This document shows, in pieces, positions 53,004 to 63,468 of a DNA stretch of 64,000 bases; the stretch's first letter is position 1; each line of letters opens with the position of its first letter. The notes under the pieces are model-generated. The model saw only the letters and a list, made by a program, of their open reading frames with translations, was not told the DNA's origin and did no database searches. The DNA comes from Rhyzopertha dominica. Lineage: Eukaryota; Arthropoda; Insecta; Coleoptera; Bostrichidae. Where the stretch lies: positions 14,102,245 to 14,166,244 of the forward strand of contig QCXZ01000086.1 in NCBI GenBank assembly GCA_025024175.1. Direction: 5' to 3'. The position numbers and the translations under genes are program-made.

Positions 53004-54620
53004 TGTGACGTAAATTTCCGTCTGCGAGTTGAACTTTAATATAACGGTCGATGTGGCAACCTAGAACGCCGCTGCGATGCCAGTGCTAGCCCAGGGTAGA
53101 GTGGGTGGGGTAATACGGCAAGAATTAACGAAACAAGATAACAAGATGTTGAGGGCGCCACCCTGTTGTAGCCGCTCAGTATGACGTTCGATGACCAACC
53201 CTGGACGCTCCCACCAAGTGAGACAACACGGGAAACTCAAACTCAGTGGTGCGATGGTGTAAATAACAATTTAATATCCAACATTGGGGATATAATATAA
53301 ATAAATGACAAATACATAAATAATAAAGCGCGCTAACATTCACGTATTGTCTTACAGGACACCAACTCTCAACTACAGATGAGCACGGTAGCGCTAACGG
53401 TCCGCGCTAGTAGTTCAAACGCAAACGGGACCTAACCGTACTGTCTGACACGTGAGAGAGTACAATGTTACAGCAAACTAAGGTCACCTAAAGTGACCCA
53501 CAGGTAAAACAAAGTGATACTACACCTAATGTCTAATATAAAACACGATAGGCACTAAGGACCAATGTAAATTTCGATTGTTTTCGTTTACAGGCGCTGA
53601 ATAAACCGCTTATATGCGCACACCTGCTATTACAGCATGAAAGTCAAGTGGTACCAAGGCAAACCTTACAATTCCCATATACAAGTTTATGCCATCGGGC
53701 GCAATATCACCAAGGTAAGTAGTCGTACCTTCTCAATACGGGGTGACTTCATTAACAATTAATAACTATGAACCACAAATACATGAAACACTTAATTGTA
53801 AATAGATTAACCTCAAATAACAGTAGCCCCGATAGTTCTCTTAATGAAGCCAAAAAAACAAACCGCGATTTAATTCTATTTAACCCGACTTAATAGTAAT
53901 CTTATCTGTTTCCGTAGACCAGAGCTGATGTCCTCCGATGACGGCAATCCGGAGCGAGGATCGGTAACCGTAGATGCAAGGCTGGTCGTCTAAACTAGCG
54001 GCCACAATCAGCAGGAATGAGCTACAGGTTTGCCCGGATGAAATCTATTCAGCAGCTTCACCTCTCGAAGACATCGGAGCTTGGAACGGAACCGATTCGG
54101 ATGTGATACGATGTTCCCCTTGGAAAATGTCGGCTAACCCAAAAATGGCCTAAAAGATACATTACACCAAATAGAAACACGAAAGGAGACACTAGCCGAG
54201 TCAATAAACCCCAAAGCAATCGAAAGATACACTGGATGTCGATGGATGATCCCATACCTATGATGTTGGGCGGCCATGTGGTGATTATATCTGGTAAATT
54301 TGGCTGGAACTGCGTGAATCCTGATCGAAAGCTTCTCCAGTGACTTCAACAACAGCGTGGAATAATGATGACTGTCTTTATCCACCAAATTTAGTCAACT
54401 CGGGGTTTTCTGAATTAAAAACCTCCTCATCACTCACTGGAGTTCACCACAAACAAAACCAAAATGGATCTAATTATTGAAATTTGACATAAATTCCCCC
54501 CTACTTTCAAATCTTAGTCACTTTTGCACCAACCTCCTAACCTACGACAGCTGTCAACCAAAATGTAAACAAACTAACCTAACCCAACAGCAACTGAAAG
54601 AAGGCCGGTATTACTTCTTG
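53004..54620 (-). mobile_element. 5' LTR of gypsy copy C (far end not located) and unassigned DNA
   Basis: The LTR begins, in plus coordinates, with TGTGACG at 53004. Its other end should read ACA on the plus strand but could not be fixed, because no second LTR is present for comparison. AATAAA-like strings occur near 53320. Beyond about 54000 no frame longer than 84 codons exists, and nothing is recognised. Confidence 0.5.
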
Positions 54621-54623
54621 CAG

Positions 54624-54734
54624 GGAGAAAATAATGTGTAATCCAGTGGACGTGTTTAAAATTGTGCTGAAGGACGTTGACCCGATGAAGTTATGTGTCA
54701 TATTGTGCAATAAAGCCGAGGTTAACCCAAAACT
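54624..54734 (+). CDS. Candidate first or internal coding exon of an unknown gene
   Basis: A pyrimidine-rich acceptor-like sequence (TTACTTCTTGCAG, ending 54623) precedes the piece. An ATG at 54634-54636 opens a 33-codon frame (MCNPVDVFKIVLKDVDPMKL then CVILCNKAEVNP), and the frame reaches a strong donor, GTGAGT, at 54735-54740, in phase 2. It has no stop and a normal insect-like composition. I do not recognise the protein, and no following exon is identified. It is the best candidate for a piece of a host gene in this half of the window, but a 101-base frame can be chance. Confidence 0.35.
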
Positions 54735-55092
54735 GTGAGTAATTTATTTGCTGCGAAAATTGAATCGTAACAAAATATGAGATAAAAAGAAGTCCAGAAT
54801 GATTTCGCTACTGTTACACACATAATTAAGCTGACATAAATTAAGCAAACCAAAAGTATGCGCAACAGGAATAGCATTTTAATTGCCAGGACAAGCAACC
54901 GTAAGTCAACAAGCACATGTAAGTGTACTATCGAATCCAAATTGGAATCGTACATGTCACGATCAGAGCATGGCGGAATATATAGCTAATTGATTACCCA
55001 CAATCTCAACAAACACCTGAATTTCCCACTCGACACGNCNTGNTTTGACTGTACATCTCTCTCCCTTCCTGTCGCTAATGAGTACCAGATCT
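54735..55092. other. No gene recognised
   Basis: If 54624-54734 is an exon, this is the start of its intron. It contains Ns at 55039-55044. The minus frame at 54722-54955 is hydrophobic and has no supporting motif. Confidence 0.4.
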
Positions 55093-56134
55093 ATACAGGG
55101 TGTATTATGAAAGTTATCCGTTTTTCTGGAAAAAATAGATTTATTGATCGATTAGAACAAATGGTTAAAATTCTTCAATGTAGTCTTATTCTGCTTGCGG
55201 AGGCGATTCTGTCATGCCTGGAAGGCATTCTGGAACTCCTCTCAGGAACCTTGTAAACATGAGCTTGGATGTTTGCTACCGAATCCCAGTGCTTCCCCTT
55301 CAGATCTCTATTCAGTCGGGGGAACAAAAAAAAAGTCACACGGAGCCGTTAGGACTGTAAGGAGGCTGGGGCACCACGGCGATCTTGCTCCGGGTACACA
55401 AGAAAACCGTGTGAATGGGGGCATTGTCGTGGTGGAGCTTGACGACATCTTTGAAGTCAGGCCCACGCGCGCGACCCGGCGTTTTAGTCTCTTGAGTGCC
55501 TCTAGGTAAAGGCTGCGTTGGCAGTTTATCCTTGTGGAACAAATTCAAACGATTCTTCGGACGTCAAAGAAGACAATCAATTGTTTTGATGCGAGAGGTG
55601 CTCATGCGCGCTTTTTTTGGGTTTGAACGAAGATTATGTGTGCCACTCGCAGCTCTGTCTTTTGCATGCTGAATTGTACTCGAATAGCCAAGATTCGTCC
55701 CCGGTTACAGTAGTTTAAAAAGCCTGGATCATTTCTAATCAATTCTAACAATTTTTCACTACTCAAAACTCGAACTTCTTTCTGCGCCTCCGTCAACACC
55801 TTCGGCACAAGCTTCGTACAGACTTTTCGCATTTGCAAATCCACCGTCACTATCCCATGTACCGCGAATGTTGACAAGTTTAGGGTGTCAGCGATTGAAT
55901 CATTTGATAAGTTTCCCTTGCATTCTTCCCAAGCAGCACACAAAACTTGAACGCGTACCGCTGTAGTAGTCAACGCCCCATGGCGCCGTGACAAGATCGA
56001 AAAACAAGCTACCGCTTCTACTGCTCTTATAGAACTTTGACGAGTCGCGTTTGACCCGACCATTCAGAGCGCGCTGCAATGGATGGTGGCGTCACAATAA
56101 AATAATGCGCATTACTTTCATAATGCACCCTGTA
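55093..56134 (-). mobile_element. Mariner element with intact ends, 1042 bp
   Basis: Terminal inverted repeats TACAGGGTGTATTATGAAAG (left) and CTTTCATAATGCACCCTGTA (right) enclose the element, and TA flanks both ends (55091-55092, 56135-56136), the mariner target site. The transposase on the minus strand is in pieces. 55602-56063 covers the second HTH and linker (NLSTFAVHGIVTVDLQMRK, CTKLVPKVLTEAQKE). 55336-55548 has LHHDNAPIHT, the second catalytic Asp, and PPYSPNGSV, where the family has PYSPDLSP, so the third Asp is changed to Asn. Frameshifts make it inactive, and the first HTH is not clear. Confidence 0.9.
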
Positions 56135-56136
56135 TA

Positions 56137-58152
56137 TTATACGACTGACAAAGCTCAATTCACCATTGTCTAAACAATCATTTAGCCATGCTTCAGAGAA
56201 TAAGACTATCATAGCAAATACAGCATGAATGCGACGCACCACACCTAATTTGATACCCCCTCATTTTCGTAGTAGAACGACACTTCTTCATTTAATGGAG
56301 ATGTCCTTCTCGCCAATATCTAAGTTTTCATTTAGTGTGCGTTTAAGAAATACAAAATATTATCTTTGTAAAAGCGTTTGTTTGGAGGCAATACGCATAC
56401 CCGACTTTAGCTTTAATCCCCCCTGCTCCTGAGTACATACACAACATCATTAGGGGACGACAAGATAATCTTCAACGGACGAGGCCGATCGCTACTGCAT
56501 TTACCCGAGCTGAACGCTTTCACTCCGAGTACCAACAATCAAAGTTCACTGACAACCTTACCAAATAGTCAAACGTCAGCTACCTTCCTTTTCTCAACGT
56601 TGTCACTCGATTATTCGGGGACATCAAAAATGAGAAGATTAGATGCCTTCCTCTGCCTCTCCGCTACCTCGACAATACCTGACTCTCCTGTCTGGCCAGG
56701 CTGGTTGTCAAAACTTTGTCTAGCCAATTCTGCATGCAGCTCCGAGATAAAACTTTAGTACAAGGTAGTAACTTCCGATATCCACTTCGTTACTTTTAAT
56801 AATACGTTCAACATGCATTAGTTTCGATTCCAAAACTATTTGGTTATGCTCCAATATTTACGTGATATTTTTAAATATATTTATGTGCGTGTCCAAAAAT
56901 GTAATGAATTTATTCAAAATGGTTTAATATTTATTTGCTTCTTCGTGAGGGTATCGATTGTCTGCTCATAACGTTTTGTATCTTTCTGGGCTAAATTACC
57001 TGTTATCACTTTCTATTCTATAATGCCGCTTTCATGTCTTTATAATTTGATTAATTTGCACCAATTAAATAAGAATTTTGCTTTCAAGTGATGCACCTGG
57101 GCTATATTGTGGTATTCTCTCTTATTTGTACGCGAAGATTCGAAAGCTCGCTTTAATTTGTCAAAGGTTTCTTTTAATATGTTAAATTCCTTTAATGCGC
57201 TTGTCAGATCGAAGATTTGAATGTAGTTCCAATGATTTAGTTCTGACTGGAACACTTTCCATATATATCTTGGAAGATACCGTGATGCTCTATGTTTTAT
57301 TATGTTTTGCCATTGGTGCTGCTTTGCTTTTGGTTGCAATATATATATTTTATCTATCATTCGATAGCGTAGTCCGTAGCCACTATGATTATTGTTTTAA
57401 TATCGCATCTTACAACGAAATGCAGTGTAGTATTTTCTCGAGCGTCGCCCATCGCACAAACCAGCAATGGACAAGGAACGACCGTTCAATGCGTTTTCAC
57501 AAGGGAGGCAATTTGGAACAAAATACATAAAAGTCAACACAATAGTTTTGTTTTGGCTAAATTATGGAGAGAAGTAGCTGAAGAATGTGCTACAACAGGT
57601 AAAGCAATCAGTACATTGCAATATCACTTTAATCTGTCGTTTAACGTATTTTATGAAATAAGGTGATATCTTGTATAACCTTTGCTTATCGTTAAGCCTT
57701 GCAACAGGTGCATATCTAATTTGATTTCCTACGTTAAAGCGTATTTCAGTATCTTGTAGACTATGTTTCACGCCCTCTATGTCATTTTTTATATTACGCA
57801 AGACACATAGTACTTAACAATAGAATCAATATGTCTATACTACATAATATTGTCTTATCCAAAATTTGCTAGTTTGATCTAAGGATATGTCTATGTTGGC
57901 AATAGTAGATAGAATTCGCCATTTAGATGGCAGTTAATTAATTAATTAGCCAATTAACCAATTGCACTTATTAACATAATAATTAGTCGGGAAAATGTTT
58001 TTGTTTTTTTTCGTGGGTGTTGGAAGGGGTTAGGCTATCCGGTGCTAAGATTTCCCGTGAATATTAATTAGCAATAATTAGTTGATAATTAGCTAATGAA
58101 GATAATATTAGAGAATCGATTTGTATGATCCCAGCAATAATTATTACTAACT
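56137..58152. other. No gene recognised
   Basis: A plus frame at 57195-57530 has a hydrophobic stretch. Minus frames at 57040-57360 and 57562-57801 are rich in Lys and Gln (KHSLQDTEIRFNVGNQIRY). None matches a family I know. They could be parts of a decayed retroelement, as the two minus frames are similarly spaced and on the same strand, but there is no supporting motif. Confidence 0.35.
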
Positions 58153-58549
58153 TCTGTCGATGGCCGTTGTTATTTCATCCGGGATCTGTAGGTCTCTGGC
58201 ATTTTGATGTCCGATCTGACGACCAAATCCCGCAAGTCCTTAACGGATATCAAGCGCTCCCTCATATACACCTGTCGCTTACAATACGGACACGCTGTTT
58301 CTAGCTTTATTTCTTTTGCCGGCTTAACATCTGACTGTTCAATACAGTCAAAGCAGAACTTATGGCCTGACCTGCAGAACAATATTTGCCCTTCATGAGG
58401 ATGAAGAAATTTTGAACAATGTAAAAAATCATCCATGATCTTGTATGCTGTGACCAGAGGTTGAAAACTAAAAACAAACACGCACACACAAACAAATACG
58501 GTACTGTTCCGTTGTCATTATCACTGATACGCCCATTATCATTTCCTCC
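58153..58549 (-). pseudogene. RING exon CB1 (last copy in transcript order)
   Basis: Reads MDDFLHCSKFLHPHEGQIL and CRSGHKFCFDC, then ACPYCKRQVYMRERLISV. The second zinc ligand is lost (Cys to Phe in CSKF). The acceptor before the C part reads TG instead of AG. A small deletion shifts the end to YRSRMK. No A exon follows downstream, so the array ends here. The donor GTTAGT is kept. Confidence 0.7.
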
Positions 58550-58846
58550 AAACATTGGGGAAAAATACTAGGAGATTAAACAGAAACCGCTATACAGGAA
58601 TGTTCTATAATACATACCGGAGGGGCCAGCTACGGGACCTTGATACTTCCATGACATGCCTACCAGGGGGTCGCTACGATTGAAAACGAATTCTAAAATA
58701 AGAAAAAAAAAAAACATTATTAGTGGTATTATTATTATTAATATTATATCAATATCACGTTTAACGCAGCACAGTTCAATGCTGGCTGAGTATTAGGTGA
58801 TACTGGAGAATCGAACTTTATGATCTCAGCAATATTTATTACCAAT

Positions 58847-59314
58847 CTCTAACGATGGCCGTTGTTTATTCTTCCCACCTGGCGATCAAATACCGCAAGT
58901 CCTCATCCAGGATCTGCAGGTTTAAGTAGCACTCTAGCATTTTAATGTCCGACTTGACCAAATTCCGTAAGTCCTCAACGGATATCAAGCGCTCTCTCAT
59001 ATCCACCTGTCGGTTACAATGCGGACCCGCTGTTTCACATGCTTCAAGGTTTATTTCTTTTGCCGGCTTAACATCTGACTGTTCAATACAGTCAAGGCAG
59101 AACTTATGGCCTGACCTGCAGAACAATATTTGCTCTTCATGAGGATGAAGTCATATTGAACTATGTAAAAAATCATCCATGATCTTGTATGCTGCGACTA
59201 GACGTTGAAAACTAAAAACTAACACACACACAAACAAATATTTAATGTCGTCTGTAATGTGGAACGGTACTATTCTATTGGCATTATCACTAATACGCCC
59301 ATTATCATTTCTTC
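58847..59314 (-). pseudogene. RING exon CB2
   Basis: Length 468, a multiple of three. The first ligand is changed (Cys to Ser) and a TGA replaces the second. The downstream half is open (CRSGHKFCLDC), but the last pair reads GPHC instead of CPYC. The donor is damaged (GTTAGT to ATTGGT). The C-terminal linker is longer than in other copies (LNLQILDEDLRYLIARWEE). Confidence 0.75.
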
Positions 59315-59606
59315 CTAACATCGGAGAAAAATACTAGAAAATTAAACAGAAACCGCTATACAGGAATGTTCTCTAATACATACCGGAGGGGCCAGCTACG
59401 GGACCTTGATACCTCCAAGACATGTCTACGAGGGGGGCGCTATTATCAAAAACGAATTCTAAAATAAGAAAAAACATTATTAGTGGTATTATTATTATTA
59501 TTATTATATCAATATAAAGTTTAACGCAGCACTGTTCGATTCTGACTGAGTATCAGATAATATTTGATAATCGATCTGTATGATCCCAGCAATAATTATT
59601 ACTAAC

Positions 59607-60041
59607 CTCTATCGATGGGCGTTGCTATTTCATCCGGGATCTGTAGGTTTAAATCGCACTCTGGCATTTTGATGTCCGACCTGACGACCAAATCCCGTAT
59701 GTCCTCAACGGATATCAAGTGTGGTCTCATATCCACCTGTCGCTTACAATACGGACACACCGTTTCATCTGCTTCAGGATTTAGTTCTTTTGCCGGCTTA
59801 ACATCTGGCTATTCAATAGTCAAGGCAGAACTTATGGCCTGATCTGCAGAACAATATTTGCCCTTCATAACGATGAAGACATATTGAACAATGTAAAAAA
59901 ATCATCCATGATCTTGTATGCTGTGACCAGACGTTGAAAACTAAAAACAAACACACACAAACAAATATTCAGTATCGTCTGCAATGTGGAACGGTACTGT
60001 TCCATTGTCATTATCACGGATACGAACATTATCATTTTCTC
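59607..60041 (-). pseudogene. RING exon CB3
   Basis: Length 435, a multiple of three. An extra T before the RING shifts the frame. Ligand C6 is Tyr, followed by a stop. In the C part the frame stays open through the preceding 69-nt A-to-C intron (60042-60110) and reads GENDNVRIRDNDNGTVPFH. It then stops (VCVCF, stop) just at the RING segment, unlike CB4 and CB6, where the frame continues. Confidence 0.75.
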
Positions 60042-60333
60042 CTAACATTGGGGGAAAATACCAGAAAATTAAAGAGAAACCGCTATACAGGAATGTTCTA
60101 TAATACATACCGGAGGGGCCAGGTACGGGACCTTGATACCTGCAAGACATGTCTACGAGGGGGCCGCTGCGATCAAATATAAATTCTAAAATAAGAAAAA
60201 ACATTATTAGTGGAATTATTATTATTAATATTATATCAATATAAAGTGTAACGTAGCACTGTTCGATGCTGACTGAGTATTAGATAATATTGGAGAATCG
60301 ATCTGTATGATCCCAGCAATAATTATTACTAAC

Positions 60334-60744
60334 CTCTATCGATGGGCGTTGTTATTTCATCCGGGACCTGTAGGTTTCAATCGCACTCTTGCAAGTCCTC
60401 AGCGGATATCAAGTGCTGTATCATATCCACCTGTCGCTTACAATAGGGACATGCTATTTCACCTGCTTCAAGCTTTATTTCTTTGGTCGGCTTAACATTT
60501 GACTGTTCATTATAGTCAAGGCAGAATTCATGGCCTGACTTGCAGAAAAATATTCGCTCTTCATGAGGATGAAGAAGTAATCGTATTGAACAATGCAAGA
60601 AATCATCCATAATCTTGTATGCTGTGACCAGACGTTGAAAACTAAAAACACACACACATACAAACAAATATTCAGTATGTTCTGCAATGTGGAACGGTAC
60701 TGTTCCATTGTCATTATCACGGATACGAGCATTATCATTTTCTC
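60334..60744 (-). pseudogene. RING exon CB4
   Basis: Length 411, a multiple of three. The frame runs unbroken from the acceptor through GTVPFHIAEHTEYLFVCV into FQRLVTAYKIMDDFLHCSIR. This supports C and B being one exon. Ligand C2 is Arg and C6 is Tyr (CLDYNEQ). CPYC is intact. A deletion near the end gives a stop after DLQECD. Confidence 0.78.
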
Positions 60745-61125
60745 CTAACATTGGGAAAAAATACTAGAAAATTAAAGAGAAACCGCTATACAGGAATGTT
60801 CTATAATACATACCGGAGGGGCCAGCTACGGGACCTTGNTACCTCCAAGACATGTCTACGAGGGGGCCGCTACGATCAAATACGAATTCTAAAATAAGAA
60901 AAAACATTATTAGTGGAATTATTATTATTAATATTATATCAATATAAAGTTTAACGTAGCACTGTTCGATGCTGACTGAGTATTAGATTAGTGTATTATT
61001 AGTGGTATTATTATTATTAATATTATATTAATATTAAGTTTAACGCAGCACTGTTCGATGCTGACTGAGTATTAGATAATATAGGAGAATCGATCTGTAT
61101 GATCCCAGCAATAATTATTACTAAC

Positions 61126-61561
61126 CTCTATCAATGGCCGTTGTTATTCTATCCGGGATCTGTAGTTTTAAGTCGCACTCTGGCATTTTGATGTCCGACC
61201 TGACGACCAAATCCCGCTAGTCCTCAACGGATATCAAGCGCTCTCTCGTATCCACCTGTCGCTTACAATACGGACACGCTGTTTTACGTGCTTCGAGCTT
61301 TAATTCTTTTGCCGGCTTAAGATCTGACTGTTCAATACAGTCAAGGCAGGACTTATGGCCTGACCTGCAGATCAATATTTGCCCTTCATGACTATGAAGA
61401 CATATTGAACAATGTAAAAAATCATCCATGATGTTGCATGATGTGACTAGGCGTTGAAAACTAAAAAGAAACACTCACAAACAAAGAATTAGTGTCGTCT
61501 GCAATGTGGAACGTTACTGTTCCATTGTCATTATCAGTGATACGCCCATTATCATTTCCTT
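61126..61561 (-). pseudogene. RING exon CB5, all eight zinc ligands kept
   Basis: CSICLHSHEGQILICRSGHK, then SCLDC and ACPYCKRQVDTRERL show the complete Cys-x2-Cys, Cys-x4-His-x2-Cys-x2-Cys, Cys-x2-Cys arrangement of SIAH-like RING domains. A TAG follows at once after ISVED (about 61217-61219). The acceptor of the C part is lost (AA instead of AG). It is the best-preserved RING of the array. Confidence 0.8.
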
Positions 61562-61765
61562 TTAACATTGGGGAAAAATACTAGAACATTAAGCAGAGTC
61601 CGCTATACAGGAATGTTCTCTAATACATACCGGAGGGGCCAGCTGCGGGACGTTGATACCTCCAAGATATGTCTACGAGGGGCCGCAACGATCAAGAACG
61701 AATTCTAAACTAAGAAAACACATTATTAGTGGTATTATTATTATTAATAATAATTAATTAATTAA

Positions 61766-62084
61766 TCCACCTGTCGCTTACAATAAGGACATGCTATTTC
61801 ACCTGCTTCAAACTTTATTCCTTTGGCCGGCTTAACATTTGACTGTTCATTATAGTCAAGGCAGAATTTATGGCCTGACCTCCAGAACAATATTCGCTCT
61901 TCATGAGGATGAAGAAGTAATCGTATTGAACAATGTAAAAAATCATCCATGATCTTGTATGCTGTGACCAGACGTTGAAAACTAAAAACAAACACACACT
62001 CAAACAAATCTTTAGTGTCGTCTGCAATGTGGAACGGTACTGTTCCATTTTCATTATAAGTGATACGCCCATTAACATTTCCTT
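61766..62084 (-). pseudogene. RING exon CB6, 3' truncated
   Basis: The frame is open from the C part (EGNVNGRITYNENGTVPFH) through MDDFLHCSIRLLLHPHEE to CPYCKRQVD. There the copy ends in an ATTA-rich junction at about 61740-61766, losing the last about 85 nt and the donor. Ligands C2, C3 and C6 are changed (Arg, Trp, Tyr). CB4 and CB6 share the Arg and Tyr changes and the LLLHPHEER stretch, so they are sister copies. Confidence 0.75.
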
Positions 62085-62251
62085 CTAACATTGGGGCAAA
62101 ATACTAGAAAATTAAAGAGAAACCGCTATACAGGAATGTTCTATAATACAAACCGGAGGGGCCAGCTACGGGACCTTGATACCTCCAAGACGGGTCTACG
62201 AGGGGTCCGCTACGATCAAAAACGAATTTTAAAATAAGAAAAAACATTATT

Positions 62252-62255
62252 AGTT

Positions 62256-62310
<55 letters not shown>

Positions 62311-62312
62311 TA
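62252..62312. repeat. (ATT)n microsatellite in an array intron
   Basis: A run of about 18 ATT units with two interruptions, expanded from the short (ATT)3-4 present in the same intron of the other monomers. Confidence 0.9.
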
Positions 62313-62418
62313 TTATATCAATATAAAGTTTAACGCAGTTTAACTGTTCGATGCTGACTGAGTATAGGATAATATTGGAGAATCGATCTGTATGATCCCA
62401 GCAATGATTGTTATTAAC

Positions 62419-62855
62419 CTCTATCGATGGCCTTTATTATTTCATCCGGGATCTGTATGTTTAAGTCGCATTCCGGAATTTTGATGTCTGACCTGACGAC
62501 CAAATCCCGCAAGTCCTCAACAGATATCAAGCGCTCTCTCATATCCACCTATCGCTTACAATACGGACGCGCTGCTTCACATGTTTCAAGTTTATTTCTT
62601 TTGCCGGCTTAACATCTGACTGTTCAATACAGTCAAGGCAGAACTTCTGGCCTGACCTGCAGAACAATATTTGCCCTTCATGAGGATGAAGACATATTGA
62701 ATAATGTAAAAAATCATCCATGATCTTGTATGCTTTCACCCGACGTTGAAAACTAAAAGCAAACACACACACAAACAAATATTTAGTGTCGTCTGCAATG
62801 TGGAACGGTACTGTTGCATTGTCGTTATCAGTAATACGCCCATTATCAATTCCTT
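62419..62855 (-). pseudogene. RING exon CB7
   Basis: Ligand C1 is Tyr (YSIC) and the His is Gln (CRSGQKFC). A one-base deletion before the last pair shifts the frame (KEINLKHVKQRVRIV). Donor and acceptor are kept. It resembles CB2 and CB3 in the linker. Confidence 0.75.
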
Positions 62856-63097
62856 CTAACGTTGGGGAAAAATATTAGAAAATTAAACAGAAACCGCTAT
62901 ACAGGAACGTTCTATAATACATACCGAAGGGGCCAGCTACGGGCCGCTACGATCAAAAACGAATTCTAAAATAAGAAAAAGACATTATTAGTGGTATTAT
63001 TTTTATTAGTATTATATCAATATCACGTTTAACGCAGCACTGTTCGACGCTGACTGAGTATTAGATAAAACTGGAAAATCTACTACTAACTACTAAC

Positions 63098-63468
63098 CTC
63101 TATCGATGGCCGGTGTTATTTCATCCTACCTGGCGATCAAATCCCGCAAGTCCTCATCTGGGATCTGTAGGTTTAAGTCGCACTCTGGCATTTTGAAGTC
63201 CGACCTGACAACCAAATCCTACAATTCCTTAACAGATATCAAACGCTTTCTCATATCCACCTGTCGTTTACAATAGGGACACGCTTTTTCACCTGCTTCA
63301 AGCTTTATTCCTTTGGCCGGCTTAATATTTGAATGTTCAAAACAGTTAAGGCAGAACTTATGGCCAGCCCTGCAGAACAATATTTGCCCTTCATGTGGAT
63401 GAAGACATACTCGTATTGAACAATGTAAAAAATCATCCATGATGTATGCTGTGGCCAGACGTTGAAAA
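63098..63468 (-). pseudogene. RING exon CB8 (first copy in transcript order)
   Basis: Reads MDDFLHCSIRVCLHPHEGQI, CRAGHKFCLNC and ACPYCKRQVDMRKRLISV, then a stop after KEL. C2 is displaced by the RVC insertion. The upstream DNA (63469-63580) differs from the C part of other copies, so either this is the array border or it uses another first exon. It is longer at the 3' side (about 371 nt from the FQRL boundary to the donor). Confidence 0.75.

Larger units (their letters stand above)
58153..63468 (-). repeat. Tandem array of eight RING exons and seven 75-nt exons
   Basis: Monomers of about 0.5-0.8 kb repeat head to tail. Each has a long exon (CB, RING) and a short exon (A). CB exons end in a donor GTTAGTAAT. 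A exons are 58618-58692, 59384-59458, 60111-60185, 60814-60888, 61631-61704 (74 nt), 62154-62228 and 62925-62965 (41 nt, internal deletion). A exons follow TTATTTTAG and end before GTATGT; A6 has lost the acceptor AG. CB leaves one base, A takes it and leaves one, and the next CB takes that, so A and CB are both phase 1-1. Introns contain (ATT)n runs. The array could be one multi-RING gene or serial three-part genes. Confidence 0.8.

Noticed and set aside
57195..57530. Plus-strand ORF with a strongly hydrophobic segment (membrane protein?)
   Set aside because: No homologous feature recognised, and minus frames of equal length overlap it; not enough to call a gene.
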